This document shows, in pieces, positions 15,585 to 24,221 of a DNA stretch of 64,000 bases. A program made the translations under genes and the position numbers. Below the pieces are notes generated by a model. That model saw nothing but the letters and a program-made list of their open reading frames with translations, did no database searches and had not been told where the DNA came from. Where the stretch lies: positions 62,001 through 126,000 of the forward strand of contig NZ_CAJRAU010000002.1 of the NCBI RefSeq assembly GCF_907165045.1, written 5' to 3'. The DNA is from Dyadobacter linearis. Its GTDB lineage: Bacteria; Bacteroidota; Bacteroidia; Cytophagales; Spirosomataceae. Position 1 is the stretch's first letter. Each line of letters opens with the position of its first letter.

Positions 15585-16190
15585 ATGTATTTCCCGACTG
15601 CGGCGCCTGTTAATGCCATTACCGATGATGCTGCGCTTTGGCTCGCCTTTCGCACCGGCGACAATAAGGCCCTCGGCACTTTGGCTGAGCGCTATTTTGT
15701 GACTTTAAAAAGGTACGGGCTGAAATTTATGGTCGACGAAACCATTGTCGACGATTGCATTCAGGACCTCTTTCTCGAACTCTGGCAAAACCGTCACAAG
15801 ATCAACCAGACTCCATCAGTTAAGTTTTATCTGCTTAAATCGCTCAGAAACAGCATTATAGGGCATTTACGTTATCAGCAGCGATTTGCAAGCGAAGAAC
15901 CGTTGCAGTGGGATACCGGCATGCCCGATCATTTCAATGCAGAATCGCTCCTTATTGAGCAGGAAACGCTAGACGGTTTGATCACCCAGGTAAATTCACA
16001 AATGGCGACACTGCCAAAACGCGAGCGCGAAGCACTTTATCTGCGTTATTTTGAAAACCTCAGTGTAATTGAGATCGCAGAAGTAATGGGTGTGAACAGG
16101 CAGTCCGTTTCTAATTTTCTCCAAAAGGCGCTCGCCCGCATCCGCGACCGGTGGCTGGTCACGATGGTACTAAACTTATTCTTTTTTTAA
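15585..16190 (+). CDS. RNA polymerase ECF sigma factor
   Basis: A 201-residue ECF sigma factor of the kind that accompanies FecR and SusC/D in Bacteroidota. The start is placed at MYFPTA; an upstream ATG at 15516 would add 23 cysteine-rich residues that look spurious. Region 2 spans about 20-90 (DEAxxDDCIQDLFLELWQNR type). Region 4 lies near 135-185 (LPKREREALYLRYFENLSVIEIAEVM, with helix-turn-helix NRQSVSNFLQKA). It should direct RNA polymerase to the downstream SusCD operon when released from the FecR anti-sigma factor, which follows 80 bases later. Target promoters are inferred by analogy. Confidence 0.92.
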   Translation: MYFPTAAPVNAITDDAALWLAFRTGDNKALGTLAERYFVTLKRYGLKFMVDETIVDDCIQDLFLELWQNRHKINQTPSVKFYLLKSLRNSIIGHLRYQQRFASEEPLQWDTGMPDHFNAESLLIEQETLDGLITQVNSQMATLPKREREALYLRYFENLSVIEIAEVMGVNRQSVSNFLQKALARIRDRWLVTMVLNLFFF

Positions 16191-16270
16191 ATATTTTTTC
16201 AATTCCGAGGGTATATCGTTCACGGCTGTTCATAATATCATAGAAATCATTTGAATAGTCAAGAACAGTC

Positions 16271-17347
16271 ATGCCTGAACAACCCTTCGAATCCGTCGAG
16301 GATTTTTTGCAGGACCTTCGTTTCCAGCAATGGGCACGCGGCGAAGCTCCCGGCGACAAACGCTATTGGCAGGCGTTTCTGAACTCCAACCCGGATAAAG
16401 TTCACCTGTATGAAGAGGCTATTGCATTGATTCTCATCATGCAGGGTAATGATTTGCAGCCCGTAAATTCATCCAGGAAAATCAGGCAAATACAGGACGC
16501 CATTGCGGACAAGGTAACTGAAAAACGCATTCTACCTGTCTGGCAGTGGTTACGTTGGGGGCTAGCTGCAATGCTGGTCGTCGCAGTTGGTTTTTGGTGG
16601 AGTAATCGAACAACAAACAAAACGGCGGAGGTAGCCGCTACGGAAAAATTCATTCCTGCATTGAAACAGTCGGTGACGCGGCGTAATGAACGCACCCAGG
16701 CTATGCTTGTGAACTTGCCCGACGGATCATCAGTCTTACTCTCAAAAGAAAGCAGCGTGCGGTACAACCAGCAGATGAATGGAAAGAAAAGGGTTGTTTA
16801 CCTGACCGGCGAAGGGTTTTTCGAAGTGGTTAAAGATGCAAACCGACCGTTTTTCGTGTATGCAGACAAAGTGGTTACAAAAGTGTTAGGTACCAGTTTT
16901 ACCGTAAAATCGTATCCTGATAGTGCTGAGGCGATCGTTTCAGTTAAAACCGGGAAGGTATCTGTTTCTACCGCGGCCCAGAATGCCGGCAGCCACACAT
17001 CACTTACCCTGCTTCCCAATCAGCAGGTGAATCTGTTGGTTGAAAATCAAAAATTGACCACGACGATCACAGAGGTGGTTAAACCTTCTGAAATGACACC
17101 TGTGCAGAAAGAACCGTTTGAATTCGAATTCACGCCGGTGGCCGAGGCATTTAAAATACTGGAAGCCAACTATGCAGTCAAAATTCATTTCGATGAAGTG
17201 AAAATGCGTGACTGTACGCTCACAGCCTCACTGAAAGACGAACCATTTCTGGAAAAAATCAGGCTGATCTGCCTGGCAACGGAATCCAGTTTTCAGGTGC
17301 TCGAAGATCAGATAATCATTTCCGGAAACGGGTGTCAGACTCCTTAA
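16271..17347 (+). CDS. FecR-type anti-sigma factor
   Basis: A 358-residue inner-membrane regulator. The cytoplasmic N-terminal domain (about 1-85) is of the anti-sigma type. A single membrane helix lies at about 95-113 (RWGLAAMLVVAVGFWWS). The periplasmic part holds the FecR domain (about 125-240: DGSSVLLSKESSVRY, LTGEGFFEVVKDANRPFFV, VLGTSFTVKSY) and a C-terminal secretin/TonB-like segment (about 280-350: FEFEFTPVAEAFKILE). This layout senses substrate-loaded SusC through its N-terminal domain and controls release of the sigma factor. It is encoded between its sigma factor and SusC, as expected. Confidence 0.93.
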   Translation: MPEQPFESVEDFLQDLRFQQWARGEAPGDKRYWQAFLNSNPDKVHLYEEAIALILIMQGNDLQPVNSSRKIRQIQDAIADKVTEKRILPVWQWLRWGLAAMLVVAVGFWWSNRTTNKTAEVAATEKFIPALKQSVTRRNERTQAMLVNLPDGSSVLLSKESSVRYNQQMNGKKRVVYLTGEGFFEVVKDANRPFFVYADKVVTKVLGTSFTVKSYPDSAEAIVSVKTGKVSVSTAAQNAGSHTSLTLLPNQQVNLLVENQKLTTTITEVVKPSEMTPVQKEPFEFEFTPVAEAFKILEANYAVKIHFDEVKMRDCTLTASLKDEPFLEKIRLICLATESSFQVLEDQIIISGNGCQTP

Positions 17348-17442
17348 TTCGCTAAAATTCCCTTTAAATAATAACCCTAAACCAAACGCTATGAAAAGAA
17401 AGTGTAAGTAACAATCGCCTGATCCTTAATAATTTAAACTCT

Positions 17443-20400
17443 ATGAAAAAATCTTTGCAAATGAAATCTTACAAACCTTTATTAAAAAGGAAAATCCGCG
17501 GCCAGCTGTTCCTTCCGGGCTTGCTGCTGCTGTTGCTCGGGAACCTGAGCTGGGCAAATGCCTCCGGCGTGCAGGAAATGCTCAACCAGCGGATTAGTAT
17601 TTCGGTGTCCAATGAGAAAATCGAAACAGTGGTTTCCAGACTGGAACAATCTGCGAAAGTGCGCTTTTTATACAGCCGCGAAATCATCCAGTCTAAGCGC
17701 AAAGTTAGCTTTACAGCTTCTGAGCAGCCACTTTCAAAGGTACTGGACGGAATTTTGCAGCCGCTCAACCTGAAATATGAGGTAGCAGGCGACAAGATCA
17801 TATTAAAACGCCAGGCGGCCGCTCAGGAGGCGGAAGTGCAGCCTGCTTCGTCGGTCACTACCAATACGAAAGCGACTGCGGATATTTCGGTTTCAGGGAA
17901 AATCACCGATGATACCGGCAGCCCGCTTCCCGGCGTGAGTATTCTCATTAAAGGAACTTCAAAAGGCGCTACGACCAATTCCGACGGTAGCTATAATGTA
18001 GAAGTCGTGAGTGGAGACGCGGTGCTGGTGATCAGTTTTGTTGGTTATGTGAGCCAGGAAATCCAGGTTGGTACGCGCAGTGTGATAGATGTGCAGCTGC
18101 TGGTTGACGACAAGGCGCTGGAAGAAGTTGTAGTGGTAGGTTATGGTGTTCAAAAGAAAGCCAATCTTACCGGCGCAGTTTCTACTATTGATTCAAAAGC
18201 GATTGAAAACCGCCCTTCCAGTAACCTTTCGACAGGTTTGCAGGGTGTAACGCCAGGTTTGATCATTACCCGCCAGACCGGCCAGCCAGGTCGTGAAAAT
18301 ATTGCTATTCAGATCCGTGGCGCTACTTCGGCCAATGGAAATGTGAACCCGCTGGTATTGCTCGACGGCGTAAGTGTACCGATCAGCACAATGCAAACCA
18401 TGAACCCGAATGATGTAGAAAGTATCAGTGTTTTGAAAGATGCAGCGGCGGCGGCGATCTACGGTGCCCAGGCTGCGGGTGGGGTTATTTTAATTACAAC
18501 TAAAAAAGGAAAAGCCGGAAAAGTGGTATTCGATTATACCGGCCAGCAAGGTATCGACTGGTCCACGAATGTGCCGGACAGAATGTCGCTGCTTGACGAA
18601 GCTTTGTTCTCCAACCAGGCGCGTATCAACTCAGGTTCAAGTCCTGAATATACAGACGAAGAAATCCAGCGCATACGCGACGGTGTACCTTATGTGATCA
18701 ACCCGGCGGACACTTCTTCCTATTTGTATTACAACCAAAGACCGATCGCGGACGAACTTTTGCGCAAAACGACGTCCATGAGCACGCACAATATCACAGC
18801 ACGCGGCGGAACGGATAAGCTAAACTTTTTGATCTCGGGAGGTTACTACAACAAGCAGGGCGTTTTTAAAGTGGGTCCCGACAGTTATGATCGCTATAAT
18901 GCACGTATCAACCTCGGTGCCGAATTGACAAGGCATTTGACGCTCGACAGCCGCTTGTCTTACACGCATGAATACACCAACAGTTCGTATGCGGATGCCA
19001 ATGGAGGCGGATTGATTTATCAGGTGTACAGGTTCAGGACCAGAAACCCTGCATTCACGCCGGAGGGTCGCTATAACACGTCAAACAGTACCTACGCACA
19101 GCTTGCCGAAGGTGGTTACAATCGCTACAAACGTAATTTCTTTGACGGTGTATTCACTTTAACGGCGGCTAATTTTGTAAAAGGTTTGCAGCTGCGCGCG
19201 GTGGCTGGTACGCAGTACAGACGTGGTGACCGTCAGCGCTTTAACCGCACCGTCCCATTGTGGAGCAAATCAAAAGTGGCGAGTTATGTGAATCAGATCA
19301 ATTCTTACAATATTGATAATGAGCTTACTAAAAACCTGAACTTGCAGTTTTTGGCCAATTACGATTTCAAGATTGGTGAAAAACATAATATCGCTCTGTT
19401 TGCAGGTTATCAATGGGAGGAGTTCCGTGAGGATTTTCTGTTCTCAGGAGCTACTAACCTGGTAAGCAACGATTTGCCTACTTTGAATTTGGGTGATGAT
19501 AAAACCAAAACCAATAGCCAGATCATCAGAACGAATGCATTCCAGTCGGTATTCGGCAGGTTCAATTACAATTATGCGAACAAATACCTGTTTGAGGCTA
19601 CGGTGAGATTGGATGAAAGTTCGAAGCTGGCGCCGGGATTGAGAAAGAAATTTTTCCCGTCGGCTTCAGTGGGCTGGAATGTGCACCAGGAAGACTGGTT
19701 TGCCAATACACTTCCTTTCTTCTCCGAGTTCAAGCTGCGCGGATCGTGGGGTCGCCTCGGTGGCGCTTTGGGTGACGCAATTGGGAACTACGATTATCTG
19801 AGCCAGTTGAGCCGGGCAAATGGTCTGGTTTTAGGGGATTCAAGAACTTCTTACATTTTCCAGGGCTCAATTCCTTCTGCTAATTTGTCGTGGGAAACGA
19901 TTGAAACTACCAACGGTGGTCTGGACTTGGGTTTGTTCCAGAACAGACTGCAATTCAACGGGGATTATTACGTGAAATTTAACCGTAATATGCTTACCGC
20001 TCAGCAGTTACCAGCTACGATCGGTATTGGAACACCCCGGAAAAACAATGGCGAGCTAAAATCGTGGGGTTGGGAAACGGAGCTGAGATACCGCGATAAA
20101 ATCGGCAAGGATTTCACTTATTCGGTCGCTATCAATTTTTCAGACAACAATAACAAGCTGATCAGCTTCTCAGGCAGAAATATCGTAGGTACCGGTACCA
20201 ACGGACTCATCGAAGGTTATGCGATGAACACGGTTTGGGGTTACAAAACTTCGGGCTATTTCACCTCGCCGGATGAAGTGAAGAACTGGGCATTCCAGGA
20301 TAACCGCGCCGGGGTAGGTGATGTTAAATACAATGACCTGGACGGTGACAAGCGGATTACAGTAGGAAAAGGCACAGTTGAAAACCATGGTGACCTCGTG

Positions 20401-20901
20401 TTGCTGGGTACCACTGCGCCGCGTTATCTGTTTGGATTTACATTGGGCGCAGGTTGGAAAGGTTTCGATTTTACAGCATTCTTCCAGGGTGTGGGTAAAA
20501 GAAGTTACCGCTCCACGGCAGAATCGATCGCGCCGCTTTTGGTTACCTGGAAGCAGGCAATGGGCATTCACAGCGATTACTGGACACCCGAAAATCAGGA
20601 CGCGCTTTTCCCAAGACCTTACACCGGAGCTACGCACAATTACCTGGCATCGGACAAATGGACGCTGGACGCAAGCTATATCAGGCTGAAAAATATCCAG
20701 CTCGGCTACACTATTCCTTTGCGCATTACCGAAAAGGTAAAAGTGTCGAGAGCGCGTGTATTTTTCTCAGGACAGGATATTCTGACGCTTTCAGGAATGG
20801 GTAAATTCCAGGGTTTCTTCGATCCTGAAACGCGCGACGGTGTAGAAAATGACTATCCGTTCTTCGCGACGGCCTCATTTGGTCTGAACGTGTCGTTTTA
20901 A
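17443..20901 (+). CDS. SusC/RagA family TonB-linked outer-membrane transporter with STN domain
   Basis: A 1,152-residue TonB-dependent transporter. After a signal peptide (about 1-40) comes an STN domain (about 50-120), the part that signals to FecR-type regulators. It is followed by a carboxypeptidase-regulatory-like beta-sandwich (about 145-225: VSGKITDDTGSPLPGVSI). The SusC hallmark VVVVGYGVQKKANLTGAV lies near 230-247, then the plug and a long barrel that ends in aromatic F, as usual. It pairs with SusD to import an oligomeric nutrient across the outer membrane. The STN domain, sigma factor and FecR together indicate trans-envelope induction. No glycoside hydrolase or peptidase accompanies it, so the substrate cannot be named. 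Confidence 0.95.
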   Translation: MKKSLQMKSYKPLLKRKIRGQLFLPGLLLLLLGNLSWANASGVQEMLNQRISISVSNEKIETVVSRLEQSAKVRFLYSREIIQSKRKVSFTASEQPLSKVLDGILQPLNLKYEVAGDKIILKRQAAAQEAEVQPASSVTTNTKATADISVSGKITDDTGSPLPGVSILIKGTSKGATTNSDGSYNVEVVSGDAVLVISFVGYVSQEIQVGTRSVIDVQLLVDDKALEEVVVVGYGVQKKANLTGAVSTIDSKAIENRPSSNLSTGLQGVTPGLIITRQTGQPGRENIAIQIRGATSANGNVNPLVLLDGVSVPISTMQTMNPNDVESISVLKDAAAAAIYGAQAAGGVILITTKKGKAGKVVFDYTGQQGIDWSTNVPDRMSLLDEALFSNQARINSGSSPEYTDEEIQRIRDGVPYVINPADTSSYLYYNQRPIADELLRKTTSMSTHNITARGGTDKLNFLISGGYYNKQGVFKVGPDSYDRYNARINLGAELTRHLTLDSRLSYTHEYTNSSYADANGGGLIYQVYRFRTRNPAFTPEGRYNTSNSTYAQLAEGGYNRYKRNFFDGVFTLTAANFVKGLQLRAVAGTQYRRGDRQRFNRTVPLWSKSKVASYVNQINSYNIDNELTKNLNLQFLANYDFKIGEKHNIALFAGYQWEEFREDFLFSGATNLVSNDLPTLNLGDDKTKTNSQIIRTNAFQSVFGRFNYNYANKYLFEATVRLDESSKLAPGLRKKFFPSASVGWNVHQEDWFANTLPFFSEFKLRGSWGRLGGALGDAIGNYDYLSQLSRANGLVLGDSRTSYIFQGSIPSANLSWETIETTNGGLDLGLFQNRLQFNGDYYVKFNRNMLTAQQLPATIGIGTPRKNNGELKSWGWETELRYRDKIGKDFTYSVAINFSDNNNKLISFSGRNIVGTGTNGLIEGYAMNTVWGYKTSGYFTSPDEVKNWAFQDNRAGVGDVKYNDLDGDKRITVGKGTVENHGDLVLLGTTAPRYLFGFTLGAGWKGFDFTAFFQGVGKRSYRSTAESIAPLLVTWKQAMGIHSDYWTPENQDALFPRPYTGATHNYLASDKWTLDASYIRLKNIQLGYTIPLRITEKVKVSRARVFFSGQDILTLSGMGKFQGFFDPETRDGVENDYPFFATASFGLNVSF

Positions 20902-20931
20902 TCTTTGACCAACCGCATTAACATGATAACA

Positions 20932-22542
20932 ATGAAAATTACATTTAAACAAACGCTGCTAAGCCTGTCGCTGGTCACTTGCATGACAGCCTGCGACGTG
21001 AACCGTTTGCCGGAAACGAATATCAGCGACATGACTTTCTGGACGTCAGAATCGGACATCAAAGCAGCTAACAATTACCTATATACGTTTCTGCCTGGTT
21101 TTAGTAATGAAGAGGTTTGGTCCGATGACGCATTCGGTCTTGCTTCTAATTCGATCAGTGATGGTTCTCGGCTGGCTCCTGCAACCGCTGCGGATTATAA
21201 CTCGCCTTACAACCTGATCCGCGCTGCGAATAATATCCTGGAAAAAGCGCCGCGTGCGGCTGTGGCGCCTGCTGTACTTAACCGGTACCTGGCCGAAGCA
21301 TACTTTTTCCGGGCCTGGGGTTATTTCTCGCTGGTTCAGAAATACGGAAGTGTTCCTTTGATCCTGAAAACGTTGGAAGAAGGCAGTCCTGAGCTGACAG
21401 AAGCGGCTGCACCCAGAGAAACGGTTGTGGATCAGATCTATATGGACCTCGATTTTGCAGTGATGAACCTGCCGACAATCACTACATTAGGTGCCGCAGA
21501 TTACGGACGTATTTCGCGGACAGCTGCGCAGGCATTTAAAGCCAGAGTAGGGCTTTTTGAAGGTACTTATGGTAAATATCATGCAAAAGGCGATGCCAGT
21601 AAACACCTGAATATTGCGGCTGTCAGCAGCAAGGAAGTGATCGATAGTAAGGAGCATGCATTGTTCGGAAACTATTTTGATCTGTTTCAGATGGCGGGCG
21701 AGGGAAGGCAGAACAAGGAGAATATCATTGTAAAGCAATATGGCGTTTCGTCCACTGAGCGCGTGTTAACGCATGCTTACTACCGCAGTTCGCTGGAAAA
21801 CGGGAACATCAATCCAACCAAAAGTCTGGCTGATTCGTACCTGATGAAAGACGGTTTGCCGCTTTCGAAGTCGCCGCTCTGGTCTGTGCCGGATTCTTCG
21901 CACAAGGTGTTCAAAAACAGGGACTTGCGTATGAGTGCGACCTTTATGAAAAGAGGCGACGCAATGATGACCACCAAGCCGATTTTTGATATTGCCAACC
22001 TGGTATTCAATAAAACGGGTTATATGTTCCGCAAGTTTGCGAATGTAAATGACTGGAATACACAAGCTTCTGTGATCGACAGACCTTTGCTACGTTACGC
22101 CGAGGTATTGCTGATTTATGCAGAAGCTACTTACGAATTGAAAGGCGCGATCACAGATGCTGAGCTTGATATGTCGATCAATCTGCTGCGGGCGAGGGGA
22201 GAAGTAGCGAAACTGACAAATGCATTTGTTACTGCCAATGCATTGAATATGCGTGACGAGATCCGTCGTGAGCGCCGGGTTGAGCTGGCGCAGGAAGGTT
22301 TCCGTTACTGGGATCTGATCAGATGGAAAATCGCTGAAATGGAGCTGGTGAAGCCGGTTTTAGGTAATTTTTATTTCAAAAATGAATTCGCTGCTGCTAC
22401 GGTGAACCTTGCTCCTGACAACGTTATCCTCGTGCAGGACGCCAGTTTCCGCAAATTCAACCCGGCCAGAGATTACCTCTGGCCGCTTCCAATCAACGAA
22501 ATCGCATTGAATCCTGCATTGAAGCAGAACGCTGGCTGGTAG
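20932..22542 (+). CDS. SusD/RagB family nutrient-binding lipoprotein
   Basis: A lipoprotein of about 536 residues. The start is set at MKITFKQT; an ATG at 20923 is equally possible. The lipobox cysteine is in TCMTAC near residue 21. The helical TPR-like N-terminal half includes YFFRAWGYFSLVQKYGSVPLI near residue 130, the typical SusD segment. The C-terminal SusD region includes LRRERRVELAQEGFRYWDLIRWK near residue 440 and ends with the YLWPLPINEIALNPALKQNAGW signature. It forms the lid of the SusC transporter at the cell surface. It follows susC by about 30 bases in the same operon and is followed by a strong terminator. Confidence 0.95.
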   Translation: MKITFKQTLLSLSLVTCMTACDVNRLPETNISDMTFWTSESDIKAANNYLYTFLPGFSNEEVWSDDAFGLASNSISDGSRLAPATAADYNSPYNLIRAANNILEKAPRAAVAPAVLNRYLAEAYFFRAWGYFSLVQKYGSVPLILKTLEEGSPELTEAAAPRETVVDQIYMDLDFAVMNLPTITTLGAADYGRISRTAAQAFKARVGLFEGTYGKYHAKGDASKHLNIAAVSSKEVIDSKEHALFGNYFDLFQMAGEGRQNKENIIVKQYGVSSTERVLTHAYYRSSLENGNINPTKSLADSYLMKDGLPLSKSPLWSVPDSSHKVFKNRDLRMSATFMKRGDAMMTTKPIFDIANLVFNKTGYMFRKFANVNDWNTQASVIDRPLLRYAEVLLIYAEATYELKGAITDAELDMSINLLRARGEVAKLTNAFVTANALNMRDEIRRERRVELAQEGFRYWDLIRWKIAEMELVKPVLGNFYFKNEFAAATVNLAPDNVILVQDASFRKFNPARDYLWPLPINEIALNPALKQNAGW

Positions 22543-22571
22543 TATTGCTTTTAATTGATTAATTGGTAAAT

Positions 22572-22600
22572 GTCCCTGATCGTTGGTCAGGGACTTTTTT
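22572..22600 (+). terminator. Rho-independent terminator of the SusCD operon
   Basis: GTCCCTGA (22572-22579) pairs with TCAGGGAC (22587-22594), followed by six T. It ends exactly where the first operator-like site of the hip-like operon begins. Confidence 0.92.
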
Positions 22601-22696
22601 GTATGCTTTCACATATAATTTTGGCATTAAGTATACTGTTATATGTAAAAGCATATAATTTTTATATATTTACCAAAACTATATGTAATAGCATAT
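22601..22696 (+). promoter_or_regulatory. Three operator-like sites, 40 bp apart, upstream of the hip-like operon
   Basis: Three 16-bp copies of an imperfect palindrome with consensus ATATGTAAAAGCATAT lie at 22601-22616 (reverse orientation, two mismatches), 22641-22656 and 22681-22696 (one mismatch). Centres are exactly 40 bp apart, close to four helical turns. Each has ATATG and CATAT half-sites. The third site ends one base before the hipB-like ATG, so a bound protein would cover the ribosome-binding region. The likely ligand is the HTH protein encoded directly downstream. I cannot place the promoter elements with confidence; TATATATTTA at 22662-22671 is the most -10-like stretch between sites two and three. 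Confidence 0.75.
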
Positions 22697-22697
22697 A

Positions 22698-22922
22698 ATG
22701 AGAGCATTATCCCAATTCGTAAAGGACAAGAGAAAAGAGGTAGGTCTGACTCAGGAAGATCTAGCTATCAAAGCTGGCGTTGCCTTAACTGTAATCCGCA
22801 AGATAGAACAAGGTAAGGAGAATCTGAATCTTGATAAAGTTAATCAGGTACTCCGAATGTTCGGTCACATCCTGGCGCCAGTCAATGCCAGAGAAATTAA
22901 TTTAGACGGTAATGACCTATGA
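22698..22922 (+). CDS. hipB: HipB-like XRE-family antitoxin/repressor
   Basis: A 74-residue protein that is almost entirely an XRE/Cro-type helix-turn-helix: LTQEDLAIKAGVALTVIRKIEQGKENLNLDKVNQVLRMFG covers both helices at about 18-57. It is the first gene of a three-gene operon. By analogy with HipB, it should dimerise, bind the palindromic sites upstream, and recruit the kinase subunits. Its stop overlaps the next start (ATGA at 22919-22922). It lacks the long C-terminal tail of some HipB proteins. Confidence 0.88.
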   Translation: MRALSQFVKDKRKEVGLTQEDLAIKAGVALTVIRKIEQGKENLNLDKVNQVLRMFGHILAPVNAREINLDGNDL

Positions 22923-23251
22923 GAAGTGCGACTATCTATTATAAAGACGCTGTTGCAGGGGTGCTGACTGAAACAGACGATGGCGAATATACCTTCGAAT
23001 ATGACGGCAGCTACATACAAAATTATCCAACGCAAATGATCACGGTCACAATGCCGGTAACAACCCGAAGGTATGTGGAGAACAGACTTTTTCCTTTTTT
23101 TGAAGGTCTTATTCCCGAAGGGTGGCTGCTTGAAATTGCGTCTAAAAATTGGAAAATAAACGCCAACGATCGAATGGGTTTGCTACTAGCTTGCTGTCAG
23201 AATTGCATTGGAGCTGTAAGTGTTCAACCTATATCTCAGGAAAATGACTAA
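22919..23251 (+). CDS. hipS: HipS-like protein (HipA N-terminal subdomain as a separate gene)
   Basis: A 110-residue protein that matches the N-subdomain 1 (couple_hipA) part of HipA. It carries the typical VYYKDxxAGVLTE-like start, QMITVTMPVTTRRYVENRLFPFFEGLIPEGWLLE near residues 38-70 and a C-terminal DRMGLLLACCQNCIGAVSV near 83-102. In one-chain HipA this region is fused to the kinase; here it is a separate gene. In the characterised E. coli O127 HipBST system this small subunit, not HipB, neutralises the HipT kinase. It overlaps the kinase gene by 8 bases (ATG at 23244). Assignment to HipS by architecture is inference. Confidence 0.88.
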   Translation: MRSATIYYKDAVAGVLTETDDGEYTFEYDGSYIQNYPTQMITVTMPVTTRRYVENRLFPFFEGLIPEGWLLEIASKNWKINANDRMGLLLACCQNCIGAVSVQPISQEND

Positions 23252-24197
23252 AAGGTGCCTGTATTGTTATAATATTCTGGAAAACACATCGGAAAGTGAT
23301 TTTCATGAGCGTTGTTCCCTGGACTTTTTCGGATCAAAGACCCAGCCTGCATTAGCCTATTCATTAGATCAAATGACCGAGCTGGCTAAAAATGTTGTTG
23401 AAAGGAGCATTGCAGTACCAGGTGTTCAGCCCAAATTATCCCTCTCACTAATTGGCGACGCAATGAAAAACGGTGGAGGTGGGCGACTGACAGTTGTGGG
23501 CGCTTTGGGCGGTAATTACATATTTAAGCCTCCTATGGAAAAATATCCTGAAATGCCGCAAAATGAACACGTGACGATGCGGATAGCGGAGGCATTTGGT
23601 ATTAAGACTGTTAGATCCAGCTTAATAAGGTTGCAATCGGGAGAGTTGTCTTATATAACAAAGCGGATTGACCGGACCGAAAACGATGAGAAGATCCACA
23701 TGCTCGATATGTTTCAGATTCTGGAAGCTTTCGATAAATACAAGAGTTCCATGGAAAGAGTAGGGAAGGCTTTGGCGACCTACTCGACGAATACCCTTCT
23801 TGATCAATTGTCTTTTTTTGAGCTGAGTGTTTTTAGTTTTCTTACCGGAAACAATGACATGCATCTCAAAAACTTCTCGATGCTCAACATTAAAGGTGAC
23901 TGGGTTCTAGCGCCAGCATACGATTTGTTGAATGTGACAATCGTAAATCCAGAAGATACAGAGGAGCTGGCATTAACGCTGGAAGGCAAAAAGCGAAAGC
24001 TTAAACTCGAATATTTTGAAAGATTCGGAGTTGGACTGGGATTAAATAAAAAGCAAATTGAGAATGTGTTCAGAAAGTTTTTGAAATATAAACCTGTCGC
24101 AATGGACTGGGTAGACAAATCCTTTTTGTCAGATAGCAATAAAGCTGCATATAAAAATGTGCTTGAAGAGAGATACGTCCGATTAAAAAGCGACTAG
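23244..24197 (+). CDS. hipT: HipT-like serine/threonine kinase toxin with N-terminal zinc motif
   Basis: A 317-residue HipA-fold kinase that lacks the N-terminal subdomain. Kinase elements are the glycine-rich GVQPKL loop (60-65), ATP-binding K95 in YIFKPP, catalytic D205 and N210 in GNNDMHLKNFS, and metal-binding D227 in APAYDLL. All are present, so it should be active. An extra N-terminal C5-x2-C8 and H21-x2-C24 set suggests a small zinc site, seen in Bacteroidota copies. The segment before the loop reads S55-I-A57; in HipT this position carries two regulatory serines separated by one residue, so only one appears kept here. HipA-type toxins phosphorylate aminoacyl-tRNA synthetases (GltX for HipA, TrpS for HipT). 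The target here is unknown. Confidence 0.88.
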   Translation: MTKRCLYCYNILENTSESDFHERCSLDFFGSKTQPALAYSLDQMTELAKNVVERSIAVPGVQPKLSLSLIGDAMKNGGGGRLTVVGALGGNYIFKPPMEKYPEMPQNEHVTMRIAEAFGIKTVRSSLIRLQSGELSYITKRIDRTENDEKIHMLDMFQILEAFDKYKSSMERVGKALATYSTNTLLDQLSFFELSVFSFLTGNNDMHLKNFSMLNIKGDWVLAPAYDLLNVTIVNPEDTEELALTLEGKKRKLKLEYFERFGVGLGLNKKQIENVFRKFLKYKPVAMDWVDKSFLSDSNKAAYKNVLEERYVRLKSD

Positions 24198-24221
24198 TTA
24201 ATTGATCCAAACAAGATCCCT

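Noticed and set aside
17391..17411. Six-codon ORF (MKRKCK) before susC
   Set aside because: It is too short to support as a gene; a chance ATG-AAA start in the AT-rich leader is more likely.
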